Source: Chloroflexota bacterium
Lineage (GTDB): Bacteria > Chloroflexota > Anaerolineae > Aggregatilineales > UBA2796
Assembly (NCBI GenBank): GCA_021325095.1
Contig: JAJPHV010000122.1
Coordinates: 1 to 33,628, forward strand
DNA length: 33,628 bases
Reading direction: 5' to 3'
Positions 25,299-33,628 of this stretch are shown here, piece by piece (the first letter of the stretch is position 1; every line of letters begins with the position of its first letter). Below the pieces are notes generated by a model. It was not told the origin of the DNA and ran no database searches. It was given only the letters and a program-made list of their open reading frames with translations. The position numbers were made by a program, and so were the translations under genes.

Positions 25299-26078
25299 AT
25301 GACAGACCAGGACATCCGCACGGAACGGCTGCGCGCCGAAATCGAGTTGAAGCGGTCAGCGCTGGCCGAACACCGGGCCGCACTGCTCAAGTTGCAGAAT
25401 GAAATCGATACGTTCGCCCGGCAATATGACCGGATCATCGGGCCGCTGGAAGCACAGCTAGACCAGATTCGGCAGCAGATCGAGGTATTGCAGAGCGAGC
25501 CGCTGAACTTCAATTCGTTTGACAACGGGTCGATCTGGGGGCCGGGCTATACATCGTTCGAGGAAAGTTTCGACGCCAAGTATCGCCGCCCCAACAACCC
25601 TATGATTAGCCTTACGCCGCGCGCCGTTGACGAAACCTCGCTGCGGAGCCTGTACCGCAAGCTGGCCCGTAAATATCACCCCGACACAACGACGGACCCG
25701 GCGGAGAAAGCCAGATTGACGGTCATCATGGCGCAGATCAATGCTGCTTATCGCGCCAGGAACATGGACGAGTTGTACGCGCTGGACGGTCAGCGTGCGC
25801 ACCGCCCAACGGTTGAACCAGCTACCAAACCGATGGCGACGGAGCGAAAAGTAACCTACGCCGACCTACTGATGCAGAGCCACAAACTGGACGAAGAAAT
25901 CCTCTGGGTCAAGAGCGAGCACCAGCGGCTGATGACCAGCCCGCTGATGTCGCTCAAGATCGAACACAGCCTGGCTCGCAGCCAGGGCCGCGATCTGCTG
26001 CGGGAGATCGCGGCAAAGGTGCGCGCCGACCTTGACGCGGCCCGTGCGGAGCTTGAGGCGCTGCGGCGGAGACGGTAA
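25299..26078 (+). CDS. J-domain protein flanked by coiled coils
   Basis: The 259-residue protein has an N-terminal coiled coil (about 8-67, rich in Leu/Glu/Arg/Gln), a J domain at about 112-165 with HPD at 127-129 (KYHPDTTTDP), and a C-terminal helical coiled coil (about 182-258). It should recruit DnaK to a partner held by the coiled coils. It lacks all other DnaJ parts and differs in layout from the J protein at 1838-2572. Sixty-three bases separate it from the glycosyltransferase gene, so co-transcription is possible. The ribosome site before the ATG is weak. Confidence 0.82.
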   Translation: MTDQDIRTERLRAEIELKRSALAEHRAALLKLQNEIDTFARQYDRIIGPLEAQLDQIRQQIEVLQSEPLNFNSFDNGSIWGPGYTSFEESFDAKYRRPNNPMISLTPRAVDETSLRSLYRKLARKYHPDTTTDPAEKARLTVIMAQINAAYRARNMDELYALDGQRAHRPTVEPATKPMATERKVTYADLLMQSHKLDEEILWVKSEHQRLMTSPLMSLKIEHSLARSQGRDLLREIAAKVRADLDAARAELEALRRRR

Positions 26079-26086
26079 TTGAACTT

Positions 26087-26128
26087 GCTTCCTCTCCGCA
26101 AACAGCGAGAGGAGAGAAGCGCTTTTGC
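26087..26128. terminator. Hairpin between converging genes, probable terminator
   Basis: GCTTCCTCTC pairs with GAGAGGAGAGAAGC around a ten-base loop, then CGCTTTTGC follows. It stands nine bases after the J-protein stop. The arms recall the GAGAGG element, so it may be a decayed copy used as a terminator. The remaining bases up to 26251 show nothing else. Confidence 0.5.
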
Positions 26129-26251
26129 TGGGCGGGGCGGGGCTATTATCGGACGGCATACACCTGATCACCTGAAAAACAGGCGAAGATCAATCGTCAT
26201 TTGCTTATTAATAGCGCGGGCCGTATCAAAACGCATTTTAGCACAAACGTT

Positions 26252-27646
26252 CTAAGCTGTCAAGGGCGGTTGCCTTTTGTGCCACGCCGTCGCCTGTTCG
26301 TAGGCGTATCCGGCGCGCAGCACGCTGGCCTCCGACCAGTGCGGCCCGACGATTTGCAGGCCAACCGGCAGGCCATCGCGCGTAAACCCGCAGGGGACGG
26401 ACAGCGCGGGCACTCCGGCGAAGTTGAATGCCCGCGTATAGAAGGACATGCTTGAGCGGGCCTTGTTCATTGCTTCCGGGTCGGAGCGGGGCGGCGCGGG
26501 CATGGGCGTCGTCGGCAGCAAAAGGATGTCGTAGTCCACGAAGAACCCGGCGAAGCGGTGGCGGAAAAAGGACTGTGCGCGACGGGCCAGGGCATAGTCT
26601 TCCGCGGTGAATTGATCGGCTTCCTGAATGCGTGCCAGGACTTCGGCGCTGAAGCCCTGCGGATTGGACTGGACACGTTCCCGGTGAATAGCCTTTGCAT
26701 CGGCGGCGAGCATCAGGCGGTTGAGGCGGTGCGTGTCGCGCGCCCAGTTCAAATCCACTTCGGTGATATGCGCGCCCAGTTGCTCAAAAACTGTGGCGGC
26801 GTCGTAGACCGCCTGCAAGACCTCAGCATCGGCAGTGCTGACGAATTCGCCCTGCACAAGCGCAACGCGCCAGCCACGCACCCCTTGATCGAGCATAGTC
26901 AGATAATCGTCGGTGGGGACGTTGGCCGAGAACGGGTCGCCAGGATCGTACCCGGCGATGGCTTGCAGCAGCAGCGCCACGTCGCGCACACAGCGCGCCA
27001 TCGGCCCGGCGTGATCCAGGTTGCTGCTCAAGGGGATCACGCCGCGCAGACTGACGCGCCCATAAGTCGGCTTCAACCCGACAATGCCGCACAGCGAGGC
27101 CGGGATGCGGATCGAGCCGCCCGTGTCGCTGCCCAGTGATCCCAGGCAGAGAGTCGCCGCCAGTGCCGCAGCCGATCCACTGGACGATCCGCCGGGGATG
27201 TGAGACAGCTTCCAGGGGTTGCAGGCCGAACCGTAATGGACGTTATCCCCGGTGAGGCCGAGCGCCCATTCGTTCATGTTCAACTTGCCGAGAAGGACGA
27301 CGCCCGCCGCATTCAGCTTCTGCGCCGCAACGCAATCGGCCTCCGGCACGTAATCCCGGAGGAAAGACGACCCGGCAGTGGTGCGGATGCCGCCCGTTTC
27401 GTACAGGTCTTTGAGCGCGATGGGAATACCGTGCAGGGGGCCGCGCAGTTCGCTGCGCTGCATGGCGGTTTCGGCATCCTGTGCCTGGCGGAGGGCCAGA
27501 TCTGCCGTGACGGTGATAAACGCCACGAGCCGCGGCTCCAGGCGCGCGATACGTTCCAGGCAGGCGCGCGTCAATTCCAACGGCGATAACTGGCGAGCGG
27601 CGATCAGGCGGGCCGCTTCAGAGAGAGTCAGCGTTGTGACATCCAT
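26252..27646 (-). CDS. Amidase-signature family amidohydrolase
   Basis: The 464-residue protein has the full amidase-signature catalytic set: K79 (IALKD), cis-Ser S154 (GGSSSGSA) and nucleophile S178 (GSDTGGSIRIP). The length and these positions match GatA, the glutaminase of tRNA amidotransferase. No gatB or gatC is adjacent, however, and the C-terminal half ends with the generic 'VPCGFTRDGLPVGLQIVGPHW' pattern of free-standing amidases. It probably hydrolyses small amides in the cytoplasm; GatA remains possible. The ATG lacks a clear Shine-Dalgarno site. It is divergent from the kinase gene at 27815. Confidence 0.88.
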   Translation of the reverse strand: MDVTTLTLSEAARLIAARQLSPLELTRACLERIARLEPRLVAFITVTADLALRQAQDAETAMQRSELRGPLHGIPIALKDLYETGGIRTTAGSSFLRDYVPEADCVAAQKLNAAGVVLLGKLNMNEWALGLTGDNVHYGSACNPWKLSHIPGGSSSGSAAALAATLCLGSLGSDTGGSIRIPASLCGIVGLKPTYGRVSLRGVIPLSSNLDHAGPMARCVRDVALLLQAIAGYDPGDPFSANVPTDDYLTMLDQGVRGWRVALVQGEFVSTADAEVLQAVYDAATVFEQLGAHITEVDLNWARDTHRLNRLMLAADAKAIHRERVQSNPQGFSAEVLARIQEADQFTAEDYALARRAQSFFRHRFAGFFVDYDILLLPTTPMPAPPRSDPEAMNKARSSMSFYTRAFNFAGVPALSVPCGFTRDGLPVGLQIVGPHWSEASVLRAGYAYEQATAWHKRQPPLTA

Positions 27647-27814
27647 AGTGAGCGGAAATGCTACCCGGAATCTGGCAATGCGCCAACTGCGCGCCAGGCG
27701 GAGCAGGGATGCTTAATCTGAAAGTGTCGTGTGTCTTTTTTCGTGCACTGGCGGTATTACAGGTTTGGCACTACAGTTATGGGAAAACTTCTGTTGCGCC
27801 AACAGGAGTGGGAG

Positions 27815-29626
27815 ATGGTCGGGAGACACCCTTATCTAATCGCCGATCACGTACAGGACATTGTTTGCCACCTGGATGAGCAGGGAATAGTCCGGTATGT
27901 CAATCTGTCGTTTCAAAAGATACTGGGCTATGCGCCAGAAGACTTTATCGGGAAATCGTATCGGGCTTTTATAGACCTGCTCCACCCAGACGACGCCCCG
28001 CGGGTGCGGACACATGACGACCAGACCCTGTCGCGCGGTGTCATACACGCGATTGAATATCGCCTCCGCCACGCGGAGGGTCACTATGTGACATTGCAAG
28101 GCATCAACAGCCCGATCTATGATGAGCAAGGGCGCTTTCTGGGCAAGGTGATTTCGGCGCGAGATGTGACGGCACAGAAGCGCTTCGACGAAACACTCCA
28201 ATATCAGGCCAACCTGCTTGAGAACGTCTCAGATGCGATCATTGCTACCGACCTGAACCGGCGCATTCAGAGCTGGAACCGGGCGGCTGAACGTATGTAT
28301 GGCTGGCAAGCCAGCGAGGTGATCGGCAAGCACCTCGACAGTGTGATGGACTCCAGCTATCTGGATGGGCAGACCGAGGAAGACATTCTGAAGGCCACCA
28401 CGGAAACAGGCTACTGGAAAGGCAGCGCCATCCACCGGCGACGCGATGGCAGCAGCATCATCGTGGATGTGTCGGTGGCGATGTTGAAGGATAAGGACGG
28501 CAACGCCATCGGCAGGGTGGGCCTCAATCAGGACATCACTGAGCGCCGACGGGCTGAAGAGGCGCTGCGCCAGTCGGAACGCGACTATCGCGGCCTGTTC
28601 GAGCAGGCCCATGACGCCATTTTGATCGTTGATGCGGCGGACGGAACGGTTCTGGACTGCAACCAACGCGCTTGCACGCTCTACGGTTTCGAGCGTTCAG
28701 AATTTGTTGGCATGAACATCAGCAAGCTTACGAAGAACCTGGATCAGACGAGAAAGCACCTGCAGAAAACGCTGAAAGCCGGTTCAATTAACGGGGTTGA
28801 ATGCGTACACCTCCGCAAAGATGGAACAGAAATGCCCCTGGAGATCAACGCCTCAACGATAGAGTACATGGGGCGGCGTGCCATTCTGTCGATCAACCGT
28901 GACGTTTCGGCCTGGAAACGTCTGCAACACGCCGAGCGCCTGGCTACGGTGGGCCGCCTATCGGCCAGCATCGCCCACGAGCTGAACAACCCGTTGCAGG
29001 CTATCCAGGGCGCGCTGGCGCTTGTTCAGGAAGATCCGGCCACGGTAGGACGCATCAAAACCTATATCGACATTGCCCAGGCCGAAATTTTGCGCATTGG
29101 CCGGGTTGTCAACCAGATGCGGGAGATGTACCGCCCCAGCAGCGGAAACAAATGCAGAGTGTCGTTCAACACGGAGATTGAAGCCTTGCTGCCGCTGATC
29201 CGCAAGCAGCGAGAAGACCAGGGGGTGGAGTTGATCTTGCACCTGGCTCCGGATCTGCCAACTGCGTGGGGCGTCGCCGACCAGATACGGCAGGTGCTGT
29301 TGAACCTGCTTCTGAATGCACTGGATGCGATGCCCCAGGGCGGTCAGCTAGAACTGACGACGTGTGCTGACGCCAAGACACGGACGGTGATGGCGCAGGT
29401 GCGAGATACCGGGCCGGGCATATCGAATGAGGATCGGCCCCACCTCTTTACGCCCTTTTTCACGACAAAAGCCAATGGGATGGGGCTGGGGCTGTTCATT
29501 TCGCATGACATCATCAAACAGCACGGCGGCAAACTGGAGATCATCAGCCAGCCCGGCGAGGGCACTGTGTGCCAGATCGTGCTGCCGTATGACGAGTCAA
29601 CACCGGAGGGCGACAGTGAGCTATGA
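27815..29626 (+). CDS. Soluble histidine kinase with three PAS domains
   Basis: The 603-residue protein has PAS domains at about 7-125, 128-245 and 256-370, each ending in the usual D[VI]T/S tail (ISARDVTAQKRF, NQDITERRRAEE, INRDVSAWKRLQ). The dimerisation domain carries H388 (SASIAHELNNPLQAI). The ATPase domain has the N box (LNLLLNALDAM), DTGPGI and GMGLGLFIS. No membrane segment is found, so it senses a cytoplasmic cue such as redox state, gas or light; no cofactor-binding residue is diagnostic by eye. The ATG at 27815 has AGGAG six bases upstream; in-frame starts at 27731 and 27779 lack one. Its stop overlaps the regulator start as ATGA, so the two are translated together. Confidence 0.93.
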   Translation: MVGRHPYLIADHVQDIVCHLDEQGIVRYVNLSFQKILGYAPEDFIGKSYRAFIDLLHPDDAPRVRTHDDQTLSRGVIHAIEYRLRHAEGHYVTLQGINSPIYDEQGRFLGKVISARDVTAQKRFDETLQYQANLLENVSDAIIATDLNRRIQSWNRAAERMYGWQASEVIGKHLDSVMDSSYLDGQTEEDILKATTETGYWKGSAIHRRRDGSSIIVDVSVAMLKDKDGNAIGRVGLNQDITERRRAEEALRQSERDYRGLFEQAHDAILIVDAADGTVLDCNQRACTLYGFERSEFVGMNISKLTKNLDQTRKHLQKTLKAGSINGVECVHLRKDGTEMPLEINASTIEYMGRRAILSINRDVSAWKRLQHAERLATVGRLSASIAHELNNPLQAIQGALALVQEDPATVGRIKTYIDIAQAEILRIGRVVNQMREMYRPSSGNKCRVSFNTEIEALLPLIRKQREDQGVELILHLAPDLPTAWGVADQIRQVLLNLLLNALDAMPQGGQLELTTCADAKTRTVMAQVRDTGPGISNEDRPHLFTPFFTTKANGMGLGLFISHDIIKQHGGKLEIISQPGEGTVCQIVLPYDESTPEGDSEL

Positions 29627-30393
29627 CCAACCCCGTCTCTGTCCTGGTTATCGATGACGAACCTAACGTCCGGCTGATCCTGGCCGATACGCTCACCCTG
29701 AGCGGTTACAGCGTAGTGAGCGCGGGCAGCGTCCGAGAAGCCCTGGAAATCGTGCGGCAGCGTGACTTCGACGTGGCGATTCTCGATCTGGCGGTAGCGC
29801 AGGAGAGCGGCATGACCGTCGCGCGGGCCATCCGCCAACGGACGCCCTATACGGCCCTGATCATCCTGACCGGCCAGGGGAATCTGAAAAGCGCGATCCA
29901 GGCGATTGAGGTGAACGTGCAAAGTTACCTGTTGAAACCCGTGACGCCGCAGCAACTGCGGGAAAACGTGGCACTGCAAGTGGCGGCAATGGCTGAACGC
30001 CGCCAGCGGGACGCGCTGGCCGCTCACATGCGTGCAGCCATTGATATGATGCAGGACGTCCAGCCCGCGAAGCAAACTGCCGGAAGGCCGGTCCAGAGTG
30101 GGTCGCTGCACATCGACCCGGTACGCCGCCGGGCCAGCTTTCGCGGGCGGTCTCTCGACCTGACGGATGCCGAATTCGACCTGTTGTTTACGCTGGCGCG
30201 CGCAGAAGGTGAAACGCTCGATGCGAAGACCCTGGTGTGCAGTGCGCTAGGGTACATCGCCTCCGACGCCGAAGCCCGCGAACTGGTCAAGAGTCACATT
30301 TCACACCTGCGCTACAAACTCGAACCCGAACCGACTCACCCCCGGCACATCCTGACCGTGCGCGGCAAGGGCTATCTGTGGGCGCCAGACTGA
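29623..30393 (+). CDS. OmpR-type response regulator paired with the PAS kinase
   Basis: The 256-residue regulator has an intact receiver: D11-D12, phospho-acceptor D55 (VAILDL), T83 (IILTGQG) and K105 (SYLLKPV). A linker of about 30 residues leads to a winged-helix DNA-binding domain (about 155-254, ending YLWAPD after VRGKG). It is translationally coupled to the histidine kinase by ATGA and so is its likely partner. Targets are unknown. In contrast to the regulator at 148-843, all phosphorylation residues are present. Confidence 0.93.
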   Translation: MTNPVSVLVIDDEPNVRLILADTLTLSGYSVVSAGSVREALEIVRQRDFDVAILDLAVAQESGMTVARAIRQRTPYTALIILTGQGNLKSAIQAIEVNVQSYLLKPVTPQQLRENVALQVAAMAERRQRDALAAHMRAAIDMMQDVQPAKQTAGRPVQSGSLHIDPVRRRASFRGRSLDLTDAEFDLLFTLARAEGETLDAKTLVCSALGYIASDAEARELVKSHISHLRYKLEPEPTHPRHILTVRGKGYLWAPD

Positions 30394-30582
30394 TCGCCCG
30401 GTACGACCCATTCAGTACGGCCCGCACCCAGAAAGGCGGCCCCCAGAAAGACAGGGGTCACGCACCTCTCCGCAGGGCATAAGTGTGGGGGTGTATCCGC
30501 ATGGGCATTGGGGAGGCGATCTGGGCCGCCTAATGGGTACACTTTTGTGATGAGTTTGCTCCGGCAGGCGAGGCAAACCGGA

Positions 30583-30612
30583 TTGGATTTCACACCCGGC
30601 TTGTGGTAAAAT
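30583..30612 (+). promoter_or_regulatory. Candidate promoter of the FtsK-like gene
   Basis: TTGGAT at 30583-30588, 18-base spacer, TAAAAT at 30607-30612, leaving a leader of about 100 bases to the ATG at 30720. The remaining part of the 326-base gap (30394-30582) holds only a weak GGCGATCTGGGCCGCC hairpin. Confidence 0.4.
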
Positions 30613-30719
30613 AAGAACTACCGTTCAGGCGGTGAGCACGCCCAATTGAGGCTGAATTCTCGGAGTTAGTAAGCGCATCGACCCCTACAGTCGGCTTATG
30701 AAGTACAGGTAGCGCGACC

Positions 30720-33628
30720 ATGTCGAATAGACCTCGGCTCCCCTCACCAGGGGGCGGCAATCGTGACGACGACGACGACAAGGGCCGTCCGGCTGGTGGA
30801 TCACGTCCCTCGAATCCTTTCAATCGCAGCAGTTCTTTTGGCAAGCCAGATGACAGTAAGAAAGACAGCGGAACGAAGGCTGCCTTTGGCAGCCGCTTAC
30901 CATTTGGAGGCAGGGACGACGAGGACGACGAAGACGAACCGGAAGAGAAAAAAGAGAACAAGCCCGGTCTGAATCGTCCGGGCGGCTTTGGTCTGGGAAA
31001 TAAGTCGCCATTCGGCAGACCAACCAGCAACGAGGACGACGAAGACGACGAAGACGATGCGCCACGCCCGGCGAGCCGGCTCGGTGCCAGTTCGCCTTTT
31101 GGCAGCAAAGTCAGCGGGGGGGATGCGCCCAAGCCTGCTTCGCCCTTCGGCGGCAAACCCGCCGACAAGCCCGGTAGCAGTTCGCCTTTTGGCAGCAAAG
31201 TCAGCGGGGGGGATGCGCCCAAGCCCGCCTCGCCCTTTGGCGGCAAGCCCGCCGACAAGCCAGGCAGTTCGCCTTTTGGCAGCAAAGTCAGCGGGGGGGA
31301 TGCGCCCAAGCCCGCCTCGCCCTTTGGCGGCAAGCCGGCTGAGAAACCCGCTGAGAAGAAAGATGACAAGCCGGGTGGTGGAATCCTGGGCGGCGGCGTT
31401 CGTCTGCCCTTCGGCGGCAAGCCAGACGATAAGACGGCTGACAAGAAAGACGATAAGCCGGCTGGCGGCGGGCTGCGCTCGCCCTTCGGGGGCAGGCCCG
31501 GCGACAAGCCCGCCGAGAAGAAGGATGACAAGCCGGGCGGTGGAATCCTGGGCGGCGGCGTTCGTCTGCCCTTCGGCGGCAAGCCGGACGATAAGGCGGC
31601 TGACAAGAAAGACGATAAGCCGGCTGGCGGTGGGCTGCGCCCGCCTTTCGGCGGCAAGCCGGCTGAGAAACCCGCCGAGAAGAAAGATGACAAAAAAGAG
31701 GACAAGCCGGGCGGTGGCGGTCTATTGGGGCGTCTGCCGTTTGGCAGAGCACCGGATAAGGCTGCCGACAAGCCCGGCGACGTGAAGCGCACTACCGGTT
31801 CGTCGCCAGCCGTGCGTCCAGGTAGCAGCAGCCTACCGACGCCAGCCAGACTGGCCACTACGACGCTTGATCCAAAGAAGGCGGGCAGCAAAGTCCCGCC
31901 TGCGCGCGGCGAGAAAGTCGCCAAGCCGCTGGAGCGTGCCCCCAAGCAAGTCACTGTGCAGCAAGGGCTGTCGCTGGATCAGAAACTGGACCTGGCAGGT
32001 TTTGCGCTGATTGGCTTAGGTATCCTTGTCTTTTTTGCGGCGTGGCAGCCCGAAGGCGAAATCACCAAAGGGCTGGGCAACTTCCTGGGCGGGTTGTTTG
32101 GGGACGCTCGCAAAGTGATGTGCATTCCGCCACTGGCCGTCGGCCTGTGGCTTTTCATTCAGCGCTTCAACGAGAATCCGCTGGTCATCAAAATTCACCG
32201 CGCAGCCGGGTACATTCTGCTGCTGTTTGCCCTGGTCACAACGTGGCACTACTTTGTGATGCTGCAAAAGACGATTGTGCTGGTTCCCGGCGTGCCCGAC
32301 TCGGTCAATATGGCGTTGCTCGTCAAGGCGTCGGACACGGTGGCAAGGGCACAGCAGGGCGGTGGGTGGCTCGGCGGCGAATTATACAAACTGCTGATGC
32401 AAGCCTTCGGGCTGGCGGGGGACTATGCGACGCCCATCGTGCTGATCGGGGTGTGGCTGATCGCATTCATGCTGTCGTTCAGCATTACGGTTGGCGAAGT
32501 CGCTATCTACGTGCGTTCAGTGTTTCGCTGGTTTGTGCGGGTGCGAAACAGCTATGTGGAGAGCCGCCGCGCTGCCCAGGCAGCGAAAGCGGCGGCTGCG
32601 CCGCTCACGATTGAGAAGCCTGCTCCTCCTGCCATCGGCACTGGGGCAACGCCCGCCGCTGCCGCCCTGGCTGCGCCGCTGCGCAAAGCAGCGGGCATCC
32701 CGGAGCGGACGGGCGCGCTCGAACCGGAGCCGGTTGGCGCACCGCGTCTGGCCGCAGGGACGGCAGGCAGCAAAGCCGCCAGCGATTCCGCGAAGGGCGT
32801 GGCCCGGAAATCCACGCCATTTGGCAAGCCGCCTGCTGCAAAGCCCGATGTACAGGAGGATGTATCTGACGAGGAAGGGGCCGAGGAGTCTGCACCTGTT
32901 CCGGCCACACGCCCGGCTCCGACGCTTTTCGGTTCGCGGCCCGCAGCGGCATCGACAACTGGCGCGGTAAAGGCCGTTGAGCCGAAGACTGAGGTAAAGA
33001 GCGAGAAACCCACACCGTTCGGCACACGGCCTGCTCAGGCGACGGAGACAGCCAAGCCGACACCGTTCGGCGCGCGGCCTACCTCGGCAGCGACAAAGGC
33101 TGACGAGGACATCGAGGATGAGGAAGCCAGCGACGAGGATGCCGCGCCCATCGTCAAGCCGAGTCCACTGGCGTCCGCGCGTCCGGCCCTCGGAAGTCCA
33201 GGCGGCAAACCCAGCGGCCCTTTCGGCCCGAAGCCGACGAGCACTGACGACCAGCCCTCCGCCCAGAACGTCAAGGCCGGGCTGGCGGATACTGCTGCTA
33301 CGTCAGCGCAAACCACATCGGCTTTGAAACCGACGGGTGGCAAGGTGGCTGTAGAAAGCGATGAGGAAGATAAACCAGAGGCAGTCAAGCCTGCCACGCC
33401 GATTGGCATTCGCAGCCCGTTCGGGCCGAAGCCGGGCACGGATAAGCCCGCCAGCAGCCCTTTCGCCAGGCCCGCGAGCAAAACCGAGGATGATGGTGAA
33501 GCCGACGAAAAAGGAACCGAAGAGCCAGCGGTGAAGGCCGAAGCGCCCAAGCCCGCCACGCCCTTCGGCAGCCGTCCCAACCCCTTCGGGCCGAAACCAG
33601 GCACGGACAAGGATGCTGACAAATCCGA
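30720..33628 (+). CDS. ftsK: FtsK/SpoIIIE-type DNA translocase, N-terminal part (cut by the window end)
   Basis: An open frame of 969 codons from the ATG at 30720 runs off the window without a stop. Residues 1-423 are disordered, made of Asp/Glu/Lys patches and xPFGG repeats. Residues about 426-592 hold four hydrophobic helices (FALIGLGILVFFAAW; PPLAVGLWLFI from 470; GYILLLFALVTTWHYFVML; TPIVLIGVWLIAFMLSFSI from 572) whose layout fits the FtsK 4TM domain, including GGGWLGGELYKLLMQAFG before the fourth. Residues 593-969 are again disordered with PFG motifs. In FtsK this region links the membrane part to the ATPase and DNA-binding domain, which must lie beyond the window. The function would be chromosome segregation at the division septum. 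The FtsK identity rests on the 4TM region only; no motor motif is visible. The ribosome site before the ATG is weak. Confidence 0.7.
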   Translation, partial: MSNRPRLPSPGGGNRDDDDDKGRPAGGSRPSNPFNRSSSFGKPDDSKKDSGTKAAFGSRLPFGGRDDEDDEDEPEEKKENKPGLNRPGGFGLGNKSPFGRPTSNEDDEDDEDDAPRPASRLGASSPFGSKVSGGDAPKPASPFGGKPADKPGSSSPFGSKVSGGDAPKPASPFGGKPADKPGSSPFGSKVSGGDAPKPASPFGGKPAEKPAEKKDDKPGGGILGGGVRLPFGGKPDDKTADKKDDKPAGGGLRSPFGGRPGDKPAEKKDDKPGGGILGGGVRLPFGGKPDDKAADKKDDKPAGGGLRPPFGGKPAEKPAEKKDDKKEDKPGGGGLLGRLPFGRAPDKAADKPGDVKRTTGSSPAVRPGSSSLPTPARLATTTLDPKKAGSKVPPARGEKVAKPLERAPKQVTVQQGLSLDQKLDLAGFALIGLGILVFFAAWQPEGEITKGLGNFLGGLFGDARKVMCIPPLAVGLWLFIQRFNENPLVIKIHRAAGYILLLFALVTTWHYFVMLQKTIVLVPGVPDSVNMALLVKASDTVARAQQGGGWLGGELYKLLMQAFGLAGDYATPIVLIGVWLIAFMLSFSITVGEVAIYVRSVFRWFVRVRNSYVESRRAAQAAKAAAAPLTIEKPAPPAIGTGATPAAAALAAPLRKAAGIPERTGALEPEPVGAPRLAAGTAGSKAASDSAKGVARKSTPFGKPPAAKPDVQEDVSDEEGAEESAPVPATRPAPTLFGSRPAAASTTGAVKAVEPKTEVKSEKPTPFGTRPAQATETAKPTPFGARPTSAATKADEDIEDEEASDEDAAPIVKPSPLASARPALGSPGGKPSGPFGPKPTSTDDQPSAQNVKAGLADTAATSAQTTSALKPTGGKVAVESDEEDKPEAVKPATPIGIRSPFGPKPGTDKPASSPFARPASKTEDDGEADEKGTEEPAVKAEAPKPATPFGSRPNPFGPKPGTDKDADKS
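31091..31350 (+). repeat. Three tandem 87-90-base units in the FtsK-like gene
   Basis: Units start at 31091, 31181 and 31268 with TTCGCCTTTTGGCAGCAAAG, spaced 90 and 87 bases. Each encodes SPFGSKVSGGDAPKPASPFG followed by GKPADKPG or similar. The near-identical DNA indicates recent expansion. Confidence 0.9.
31362..31680 (+). repeat. Two tandem 162-base units in the FtsK-like gene
   Basis: Starting at 31362 and 31524, each encodes DDKPGGGILGGGVRLPFGGK, then an acidic/lysine spacer and a second PFGG motif. The period is 162 bases (54 residues), different from the adjacent 87-90-base units. Confidence 0.85.

Noticed and set aside
26252..27646. Naming the amidase gatA
   Set aside because: The catalytic residues fit, but no gatB or gatC is nearby and free-standing amidases share the same motifs.
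30590..31954. A 454-residue minus-strand frame rich in Ser/Pro/Leu repeats
   Set aside because: It is the complement of the repeat-rich plus-strand FtsK-like frame, which continues through the membrane helices and has an ATG and promoter. The minus frame breaks before that region.
33035..33622. A minus-strand frame with GFGPKGL repeats
   Set aside because: Also the complement of PFG-repeat coding DNA.

Overview
The window is GC-rich, densely coded DNA that looks like a Chloroflexota chromosome (Anaerolineae-like). The lineage call is inference. It rests on the very long kinase/NTPase/WD40 protein, a secreted WD40-like/LysM protein, a TPTP-rich linker style, a form I CO dehydrogenase operon without proteobacterial gene order, and short GAGAGGGG/CCCCTCTC intergenic elements. 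No rRNA, tRNA, CRISPR array, transposase or phage gene was seen.

Layout. 148-2572 (+): an orphan OmpR-type regulator with a degenerate acidic pocket, a dienelactone-hydrolase-like enzyme and a protein with a C-terminal J domain. 2773-9565 (-): an aerobic carbon monoxide dehydrogenase operon transcribed coxD-coxE-coxG-coxM-coxS-coxL. The large subunit carries the form I active-site motif AYRCSFR. MoxR ATPase, VWA protein and the membrane-anchored SRPBCC protein are maturation or anchoring factors, and M, S and L are the FAD, [2Fe-2S] and Mo/Cu subunits. 9924-11921 (+): an exported beta-propeller/LysM protein ending in two copies of a 109-residue module. 11998-13697: a small unknown gene (-) divergent from a LacI-family regulator (+), with promoters and palindromes between them. 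13834-20700 (-): a 2288-residue Ser/Thr kinase - STAND NTPase - transmembrane - heptad stalk - WD40 protein whose 28 blades divide as 14+7+7. 20790-22398 (-): a URO-D-family gene that seems to have lost its middle, and an HD-domain hydrolase. 22512-26078 (+): a GT-C glycosyltransferase-like membrane protein and a second J-domain protein with flanking coiled coils. 26252-27646 (-): an amidase. 27815-30393 (+): a translationally coupled soluble three-PAS histidine kinase and response regulator. 30720 to the window end (+): an incomplete reading frame that I read as the N-terminal part of an FtsK-type DNA translocase, with four membrane segments set in very long PFG-repeat, charge-rich disordered regions.

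The best candidates for something new are the FG-repeat FtsK extension, the four-propeller kinase receptor with its 13-heptad stalk, and the terminal-inverted-repeat intergenic element present in at least four copies. The CO dehydrogenase operon is the clearest metabolic statement: the organism can probably oxidise CO aerobically as an energy supplement.
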